DNA of 64,000 bases from Hofstenia miamia (lineage: Eukaryota > Xenacoelomorpha > Acoela): assembly GCA_004352715.1 (NCBI GenBank), contig SCFE01000058.1, positions 296,826-360,825 of the forward strand, in the 5' to 3' direction. Below, piece after piece: positions 48,671-59,902 of this stretch. The notes under the pieces were generated by a model that worked only from the letters and a program-made list of their open reading frames with translations, had not been told where the DNA came from and ran no database searches. Each line of letters opens with the position of its first letter. Positions within the stretch are counted from its first letter, which is position 1. The translations under genes and the position numbers were made by a program.

Positions 48671-51600
48671 ATGCAGCCCTGCGTATTGACAGCTACACTA
48701 GTATTAGTTGCCATATTCCATGCAGAATTGTAAGTACTGCTTTATTACTATAAACGTGGCATATCTTTTATTTCCAATGTATATAGAATGGTTGAATGAT
48801 AACTAATCTAGTCGCATTTATAAAAGTACACTAAAGTTTCTAAAAAAGACAGAATAGAGGGATATATACGTACGTATTCTTAAAAAAATGTAACATGATT
48901 TCAATTTCACAATTGAGAACAAAAACTAAAAATATTTATAGCATTTAAGCATTCTTCATCAAGGAAAAATATGCTTGTATATATCATTGAACATGACTGA
49001 CAATTTTCGAGACACTAAGTTTATAAAAATAATATGCAGTGTATGACCCAGGCGAACATCTGCATTTTTTTTGTCTTCTTCTATCCAAATAATAGTAAGA
49101 CAGTTTCGTTTAACACACCATTTGTATCTATAACATTTGCATAGAAATCCTTAGACTCTTCTTGATACAGTTGTAGTCGGCTCTATAAACTATTAAAGCA
49201 TATTTTGTTTTTGATAAAAACAAAGCCTCAAAAACGTGATTTAGGTCATGAGCCGAACAACCAGCATTCTTGAGATTGACCAAAACAAACTTGCTTCTAT
49301 TCAAAGTAGTAAGCAATTCATCGACATGATTTCTGAATTTAAATTAAATTGGAAATAGACTCCCAAAATCCGCTTACAGTGTGTTTTCAGCGCCTCCACG
49401 CCTGGGTTCAAATACTTATAATTACATGAACGTTGGCTAGGAGGATAATTGAAATCTTTGGTAAAAAACCGGAATTTTGAAAGAAAAATACTTAAATCGT
49501 TTGAAGTCCTTCAGACACTGCAACAACTTTAGTACAAACTTTCATATTCCATTCATGTTCAGCATGTTCACTAATGGATGTGCCGATGGCTACCCACTTC
49601 CTAAAATGCTTATTACTATAGTGCTTTATTAACTATGAACGAGCAGTATCTCTAAATATAAATATAACTCGAATGGAGAAATTTGTTTACTTAATTATAT
49701 TAGACTTCGAAAACGATATAATAAAAACAAATATACATGCATTCTTAAGAAAGATTACCTATTAGTTCAATTTTAGATTTCTAATGATTTCGTTTGCTAA
49801 AGGCAAATGACGATTGGCATTAAGGAATTCCAAATTTTGCATTTACATTTTTTGTCAATATTATTTTTATAAATTTATTCATTAATACATACAAAATATA
49901 TTTTAGGAATGAAGCCTGCACTACTAATTGCGTGAGTAAACTCTTTAATATTATCTGAAAAAGAGAAACATGTATCTCACACTTACATTAAGTATAACTT
50001 CAATTCAGCTGAACACTTTCCCATTAATCCTAAATGGTAAACCACAATGATATCGAAAAAATTTGAAATTGCTCAAATTAATAACCAATTTTAAAGAAAG
50101 TGGTATTACCAGTATCACTTACAAACAACATTTTTTTTGGGAGAAAAAAACTTAGCTCTAATTTGAAAGGTAAAAGCTAAGATAACTTAATTGTACGATA
50201 TCGAAAATGACAGGTACGTTGCAATAAATAAAAGTATGCATTGTTTTAGATATTAAGGTCAAAACGAATATTTAAGTCATTAAAAATTTCAACTTCGTTT
50301 GAGGTAACATTTGAATGATGAATTATATGAAGTTAATTTCCAATTACCAATTTTTTACCTGATGAAATACGCATGCTTGTCATGTGACATTAATTTTCAG
50401 TATAGTTCAATAGAAAATCTATAAAAATAAAATCTATTGTAACGTTTAACAGATATTTTTTTGCATTATATAGTTTGTAAGATGTGCCCTATCACCCAAT
50501 CAGATCCAGATAGAATCTATCTCAACCCCATCAGTAACTAGTATCTTAGAAAATACCTCTTTACATAAACGAACTGAATTTTAAACTATGCTGACTCAGA
50601 TCAATCACTGGATAATTTGGTTCTTAGATTAAGATATTAATTCATTTCAGGTTTACAGTCCATCCTTCCTCAATTAACTTTATAAATTAAACAATTGCTG
50701 CATCTTAGTTTTCAATTCATGTTAGAATTTAGAACAAGCTAAATTCAGGCGCAGAAGTTGTAGGCAAACTTCTCTCAATATAAATCTTCTTTAAAAAATA
50801 CTTTGTATATCAGAATTTAGTTAATATTTTCATATATTGTACGAAATTTGTAAGTGCTTTCCAATGTATTATATTTCAGAAAATTTAATTTCAAAGGTAA
50901 TTTATAGAAGTTGTAACTTTCATTCTAGTTAGGATCAGAGTTGGAAACAGGACGGGCTCGTCTACTCATGTTCTTTACCAGTCTCATCCCAGGCCCGTAT
51001 CACACAAATTTGCCCCTATATGCTTTTAGTGAAAATAATCTTTTTTGATAAAGATATTTTCGACAATAAGATATTGAAACAGCCTGTACATGTATTTATT
51101 GATTAACTTAATTCTTTTAATCAATTATGCTTAAAGTTTAATGGAGACAAAAGACGTACAAAATATCCTCCGAAACATTGAGGATATGGATTATCCAATT
51201 TTAACAAGATCTCATCAATTTTAAAAATCTCGTCCTGGTCTCGTCCCTTCCCGTCTCGGCTTATATCCCGTCTCGTTTCCAACTCTGGTTAAGATGCAAT
51301 ATTCTCCATTTTTTTAAAAACTCTTCAAATTACAATAACATTATCAAGGCTGTACGCATGTTTTCTGACAGGAGGACATGTCAGTCATTATAAAGTGATA
51401 TTTAAATGCATTCCACTATCTTAGTGTCTAAAATTTTAATTTTTTACTGAAAATTTTTTGATTGTACCAGGCAGTATCATTGCTAAGTGCACAATATAAC
51501 ATTCTAAGTAATAACATTTTTCGTTTTAGCAAATTCAACGTTTGGCGAAAAGAGTTTCTCAGGTAAGCGAACAATAGAAAATGTTAGTGCGTAAAATTTA

Positions 51601-54600
51601 CAATTTTATTTACAAATTTTGAAAATCTACTTAGAATATTTTAATGGCAAGAAATTGCTTTTACAATATAAGTTACATTCTATGTCCTAGTTTGCGTGCA
51701 ATTATTTTGTCCAGATTTATGAAAAAATTTCGAAATTCGATCTTATAACTGTTAGCACTTCGTTACATTTTCATACCGATATTTGCTAATTTTTATTTTT
51801 AAAAAATCTAATAACTCCTTAGTAATAATTTCTAAATTCTAAAATTTTGCAATTAATTAGCGTATATTACTTGAAATACTATTTTATGAAAATAATTGGA
51901 AGTTTGTGTGCTCCAATTTTGAAAATTTTTGTTGTATCTATAAACTGTACATATTTCGAATGTATCTCTTACTATATGTCTAAGTTACCTTCATGTGAAT
52001 TAAAATTGTTGAAACTGAAAGAAACATTCCATTATTAATACTGTTATTGTCCAAAACTACAACATTTTCATAAAAGAAGAAACTTTGTTTACCTTTATTT
52101 ATCTGAAATTGTTTATCATGTAGCATTTATCTACTTGATTTATTGATTTTTTTAGATGGAACAAGATTTAGCCTCTCTGGTAAGTTAAAAACTTAACTTT
52201 GCTTTGAATCTATCTTTCATTATAAACAGCCCATAAAAATGTTTCCAACTTTAAAGTCCTAGCCAGTTCTCAACTAATATTTAGTAGTATTTACAAGTGG
52301 ATCGAAAGTTTGAACAAAAATTTAGTTTGGTTTCTTAAGACACAACATTTGTATAAAGTTTTATGAGAATGTATTTTATATAATATTTGATAGACGAATT
52401 AAGCTATGATTCTTTCAGTCTTCAATTCACAATGCAATTTAGAATTGATCTTATAATTTAATGAGCCAATGTGAATATTTTCTAATTTTAGTAACTGTTT
52501 TAAAATTTCTTAAATACTTGAAACGGCTTGGCAGAACATTATTTGATGACAATATCTTTGATAACGCATCCAGAATTTGTTTTCTATTTTAAATTTACTT
52601 TTTAAAGCTTTTGAAACATTCATATTTGGTAGCAAATTAATTGAAAATATCCATCTAAATTTGCTCTAGTAACAGTTGTAAATATCTGTGCAGAAACATG
52701 GCTCGGAAATAGATTATTGATTAACAATTCCCCTTGATGATTGAACAAAAAATTGTTTAATAAATAGTGATTTTATTTATGTAAGATAAAATATTATACA
52801 TGACAAGGTATTTTTTTTAATATTCTGCTTTAATCTTTTTTATGATTAGACTTGTTTTATGTCAATGGTTTTTGGCATGCAGCCATTTACATGCAAGTTA
52901 AAACCAATTTTTCTCAACAGAAACATGAACTACTAAATTAGTATAGTAAGCAAATTTCTAACATTTCTAAATGCCTTGGAGTATGAAAATAGCTATTGGT
53001 AAAGTTTAACTGTAATGCATCTCGACTGCTGAAATGCAAGATATTTTATGCAAAATTTTGTAATCACTAAATATATATTCTTCCATCATTTGCAGGTTTG
53101 AGATAAATTTTGAAAGTTTGAGATTTACAGGGAACGTGTTTGAAATGAATTAACACAACTACATAGAATCACTAAGTTTTAGTATTGAAAATTGCATCCA
53201 AGAAACTTTTCTAAGGAACAGTATATAAGCATAAATTGATGTTTGTTTCTGTTATGGTAAGGGCCTTGATGTCCAGAAACGGTATTAAGATAAGTGATGG
53301 AAATGATATTGAAAATATTTATTGAATTCTTCCAACATCCAAAATATAATTTTTGGAGTTAGTTATTGTGGACTGAGAAATCATAACTAATGTCAATGCA
53401 TAAGCAGTCCAGGTATCAATAGTTAATTTTGTTAATTCTGTTTTAGTTTACTTTCTTAGAGAACAAGAACTTACTACAATTTCTATTATTACTATAGAAA
53501 CATAGCAGATTAAAATTATAACTATTAAACATAACATTTTAAAGCTATATTTTTGACATGTATTATTCTAATGGTAACTTATGACAGAAAATTTACGACA
53601 TCCATTAACATTGGACTAAGTTTAGAGTTATGAAATGCAAGCTTTTAAAAAATTATAGTCAAATCCACAAATTTTCATTCAACTTAGAATTAGTATGGTT
53701 TCGTTTTAAACTGTATATTGCATAAGTAAATGAATGCCAATACTAATTGTTTATGTTTAGGCAAAGCGTGACGCCGTTTACTCTGCACAGGTAATTTCAA
53801 TTTACTGACTAAATTAAATGTTATAAGTAATTAAATGTGTTATAATTAATTACTGTTTAATTTACTAGAGCTTTAGAACAATGCAATAATCAATTAAATA
53901 AAAATTTTTTATTCGCACATTTTGTTAGCAATCGTTCCGAATGACATCTAGAAACAAATTTGAATATGACCCCCTTAGCAACACCCATAAAAATGCTGTT
54001 TTAGGCTGGAGATGGATTTCAATTAAAAATAAATATAGTTATAAAATGAGCAGCAGCAAGGATTCTGTAAATATATTTTCATTTTTGAATTCGTAATTTA
54101 CAATCTCTTCAAGCTTGAGAGGCAGACTACCCATACGTGACCCAAAAATAGACTTCTGTTCGTAATATTTAAAGGCTGGGTTCCTTCTCCAATCAAATGG
54201 TGATTAACAACAGTCATTTTCTGGGACGATAAACATCAATTCATTTGAATTTCTTTGTCTTGAATCATTCCTAAATCGAGTAGTTATTAACAGCAGTAAC
54301 TTTTGATCAATCAATTTAATATTTTTTGAAGTTTCCCGGATTGGTAAACTAGCGTGAATATTTAAGTAGATGATGGTGTTTACTATTTCAATGTGTTCAA
54401 AATATAAAGTTTTTTCTCTAAAAAGTGTGCTAAATTTTGTAATGTAAAATGAACTAGAATCTACTAAGCCACATATAAAAAGACGCCATACAAATATATT
54501 CAAATTTCAAAAGCCCTGAGAAACCTAAGATGCGGTTTGTTGATTTCTACAAGAATAATGACTGAAAATGTTAGACTGAACTGATGCGAAAAATGTAAAA

Positions 54601-54717
54601 CAATTTTTCATAAGAGGGCTATGACATTATTAAATTAATCTTTTCGATCTTACCAATTCCAGAAAATGTCTATTTCAAGTTTTTTTTCTTATTTATACAA
54701 AGTTTGATTTACTGTTT

Positions 54718-54749
<32 letters not shown>

Positions 54750-54795
54750 ACAGTAATGATTTTTTCTTATTTATACAGAGTTTGATTTACTGTTT

Positions 54796-54837
<42 letters not shown>

Positions 54838-56825
54838 TAATGATCAAAAGTTATGGAACACCTGCATGTAAAAAAGCTTATTAGAATTTTTGATCAATAT
54901 ATACACTATGAGATTGGCATTTGTACAATAACTGTCTGTTATTGTGTTACTGAATGCAATTTTTTGACAAAAGCCAAGGTTCTGTAAATCAGTAACACAA
55001 TAACAGATAGTTAGTGTACAAATGCCAATCTAACAGTTCATATATTGTTCAAAAATTCTAATAAGCTTTTTTAATTGCAGGTATTCCGAAACTTTTGATC
55101 ATGCCTGTATATAGACATATATATATATATATATATANNNNNNNNNNNNNNNNNNNNNNNNNNNNNNNNNNNNNNNNNNNNNNNNNNNNNNNNNNNNNNN
55201 NNNNNNNNNNNNNNNNNNNNNNNNNNNNNNNNNNNNNNNNNNNNNNNNNNNNNNNNNNNNNNNNNNNNNNNNNNNNNNNNNNNNNNNNNNNNNNNNNNNN
55301 NNNNNNNNNNNNNNNNNNNNNNNNNNNNNNNNNNNNNNNNNNNNNNNNNNNNNNNNNNNNNNNNNNNNNNNNNNNNNNNNNNNNNNNNNNNNNNNNNNNN
55401 NNNNNNNNNNNNNNNNNNNNNNNNNNNNNNNNNNNNNNNNNNNNNNNNNNNNNNNNNNNNNNNNNNNNNNNNNNNNNNNNNNNNNNNNNNNNNNNNNNNN
55501 NNNNNNNNNNNNNNNNNNNNNNNNNNNNNNNNNNNNNNNNNNNNNNNNNNNNNNNNNNNNNNNNNNNNNNNNNNNNNNNNNNNNNNNNNNNNNNNNNNNN
55601 NNNNNNNNNNNNNNNNNNNNNNNNNNNNGTGTTGTGTTCATATATATATATATATATATAAATGTCAGTATACTGAGCTTCGAAATATTTGAAATATCAA
55701 ACGCAGTTAAAAATTTAGACCGGTTTCGATTGCTAAGAATCATCGTCAGTAACAAATGCGATAAATAAATATTTTACAATTAACTACACTAAAGAAAGAA
55801 ATACATAAATATATTGCATGCAATATACGATGATGGTAACACATCGAAATCGATATTTAAGACTGTCGCCACATTAAATTATAGCTATTTTAGGAAGTTG
55901 ATGATGACATTGAAAATTTTCAGGTAAGTATTTGTAAATATTATACATATATATTAGAGTTACCATTACATTTATGTCAAAAATAATGAGAGTCTAATGA
56001 GATGAAAAGATGTAAAAAAATTATTTATTTGAAGATCAAATACTTCCTGATATGAATTTATTCGATATATATATATATATATATGAAAGTTTTATATTAT
56101 TTATATATATATATATATCTACCTTTTGTGCAAATATATTATGTTTTTAAGAATTGCATTAAGTTACCAAACAATATTTTTATGTGTAATTTTAACAGAG
56201 TTCTTATATTTATAAAAGTCATCACAAATTAATGTGATTCATGATTACCATATTTAGGAACGACGTGACCTCGAAAGTGATGTAAGTCAGGTTCTTAATA
56301 CTGATTACAATATAATAGGTTTTGTTAGACAGTATATTCCTTGGCAATATAATTAATGTATACAACTACCATTTAGATGCAATTAAGTTTCCATTCCTAT
56401 CAAAAAATAAATAATTTGATTACTGTTTCAATAAGAAACTTCAGACAATTATCAACATGTAGTAAACTTTCTAACATATTATCAAATTTCAATGTTAAAT
56501 CAATTTACAATTTCAGTTCTAACAACAAAATGAATGTAGCAGACAAACTAAATAATGTGATATAATTTTGTTATTAAAATTAAAATTTTGCAAAAAAAAT
56601 ATGGTATTTTCATGCAAAAAGCATAATTTCTTTTCATAGCATTCATCTTAGGACGTTAAAAATAATATATAACCTATTTACTTTGGCTATGTAGGATTTG
56701 GTGCCTATATAGAAGATTATCAGGTAAAAACAAAGTCAGAACTCAGTGCAGCAACACGATTTGCAATAGTTTAGAATGTAAACTTAGCTAAGAAGTGGTT
56801 TGATATTTGATTTTCAGAGAGGGTT

Positions 56826-56880
<55 letters not shown>

Positions 56881-59766
56881 NNNNNNNNNNNNNNNNNNNN
56901 NNNNNNNNNNNNNNNNNNNNNNNNNNNNNNNNNNNNNNNNNNNNNNNNNNNNNNNNNNNNNNNNNNNNNNNNNNNNNNNNNNNNNNNNNNNNNNNNNNNN
57001 NNNNNNNNNNNNNNNNNNNNNNNNNNNNNNNNNNNNNNNNNNNNNNNNNNNNNNNNNNNNNNTATATATATATATATATATATACATTGTAAATTAGAAA
57101 TATTTTAGGTAGTCGATGATGAATTTGATAACGCTGAAGTAAGTATTTGGAAATAATGTATCATAAACTGAAATAAAATGCACTATAAGCTTGAGTTACC
57201 ATTGAAAAAGTAAGTTACAATACGAATTTCCCATTGGCCCAAACCCCACTAATTCACTACCCAAGCCCACTCAAAATATGTATTTCAATTTGCAAATTCG
57301 AACTGATCCGAAACCAGAAATCGAGTCAGTTTTAATTGGGTTTAATTTTGTACATTAAATGCAATAAAATTATTTAAGTAGATGTTGGTGTCAGCTATAG
57401 CAATGTGCTCAGCATGCAACGTTTTAACTAAATCATTGTATTTGTTGTTCATTGCATATTAGTAAATTACATAAAATTCTAATAAATACGCCCATTGTAA
57501 AAAAAAAATTAAGATTATTGCGGAAGAACTCAGATGACTGTTGATATTCATACTTTAATGTTGCTTAGTAAAAATTCTTTAATTTGAAATTGTTAGAATA
57601 ATGCAAGAAATGCATTAAGTTAGACTGAAATTTTGATACGAAAAATATGAATTATTCTTAGCTATAACACTCTGAAGTTAATATACCGCATTTACCCGTG
57701 TATAAGCCGCACCTTTTTCCACGAAAAATTTCTCCCAAAGCAGGAGTGCGGCTTATCTACGGAAACACTTGAAAAACATCTCGCAAAGATACCTAATTTG
57801 CACAGATATTGTAAACTAAAGTACGGGATCTTGCTGTAATGTACATTGAAGTAAAGTAATATCCTTGTTTAAAAGACAAACAATTAATTTATTAAAAATA
57901 AAACAATATTAAAGTATTAGAATGTATTATTAATTTAGAAATAAAATGTACTCTTAGTTATTATTGAAGACACGTCAGTACTTTACTTGTTACAGTTATT
58001 AAATTATTAAATACAGGAATCGGACTTAAAATTACACTTTAAAGTTGTAAGAAATATCTGAATAATGTAAATAAATATATTTCATTGATTCAGTGCTTAT
58101 GGATTTTTATTTTGCTCAAAAAACTTTTTTTCCTAAAAATCTTATCCCAAACTCGAGGTGCGGCTTATCTACGGATGCGGCTTATAGACGGGTAAATACA
58201 GTATTCAATCTTACCAACTGCAAATAATATCCATTTCAAGGTTGCATTATTACGTCGTTCATTGTTTGATATACTTTGAGATAATAAAATATTCACATTT
58301 AAACTTAAAATTCCCAAAACTATTAAACAAACGATTTTATTACATCGAATTTTTTTATTGAAAAAGTTATTGTTACAATCGCTTAATTTGTAATTCCCAC
58401 ATTTAGGAAAAAAGAGGTTTCAACGACAATGAAGTAAGTCAGAGTTTAATATAGATGATGTAATAATTTTGTACATAAACTGCAATAAGCATTTACCTGA
58501 TAAGAGTCAAATCGATGTATTTGCTAAAAGATACAACAACCTAAATATAAAATATATAATAGTAATAACTTTGTGTGTGTACATATATATGTGGTGAGCT
58601 CAGCGTAAAAAGTCAGTAAATGTGTTTAGCATATTTGCGTCTCCGATTGTATTTATAATAATAATGTAGACCGAATATAAAATTTGTGCTAGTGATGTAA
58701 TCAAGAACTACTAAATTATGTGTGATGCGTTGTACACAACTTTTGAAATGTCAAATCTTGTGAGGTTTTCACGAAAGCTGGTGCCATATTCAAAAAGCTT
58801 ATGGCTAAACCGGCACATAATTTAGAATTAAGGTCCCAAATTTTGAATTGTCAATGTAGATTCACTAAAATCTATTATCAACAACTATAGTGTCCTTCAA
58901 GAACTCTGATGCAGTGAAGTGTGCTACATCAGATTATACTATGAGAGAATGTATGATTGGCATTGAATCCCAATTCCATTTATATCACTACCGTCTTAGA
59001 ATTCACCTGAGATAAATCATCACATGAACAACAGCAAAACTCTTCAATCAGCTTCGTTCTCTGATTTGGCAGCAATGATGAATGTTGTCACATTGCAGCA
59101 GTTATAAAATGACGACTGTTTTGATTCCCGCTGGTCAACGTTGCTTCAGCACCAATTCAATTTGAATTGTGATTATGATTAACCTTAATTAACATGAAGG
59201 AGATCTAAATATATGTTTTTTGAATTTGGAAAAATGAAAGGGAATAAAAAATTTTACACAAAATATCTATTTGAATATTTCTGCATAAATTTTCATGTAT
59301 GATCAAACAATTACTTGCTTTTTTTAACTATTTAATGTTCAAGGAATGTGAAGCTATGTAGAATGGATTTCATATTTCTAACTTCAAACTTCCCCAATCG
59401 TTAATTCCATCATACTCTTAAGCTTTTACTCTAATTAATTCTGCTGGAGTCATCAACTACTACTCACGTGCATTATTGTTTAATTTTCCATTTAACTATG
59501 AATCAAACCGTGAATAATCCCAATATAAAGTTATTGAAGAGCCATATATTATGTCAATGGAAATGGCGCTTAGCATCACTTATTTGTATATATATATATA
59601 TATATATACATGTATATATAGTGTATATATATATATACATTATTTTCATGTTTTTGTAAATATGTTGCTAATAATTTGTATATAAGATGAAACATTTATT
59701 GTAAATAAAGAACAGTTTTAGTTATGTTCAACTGTCAAGGCGGACTTGGCTGAGTCCTAGTGATAT

Positions 59767-59800
<34 letters not shown>

Positions 59801-59861
59801 NATTTTCTGTTAATCTAATCAAGAAAACAAGTTAGGGTATATTTTACGCATTAGATGGAAC

Positions 59862-59902
<41 letters not shown>

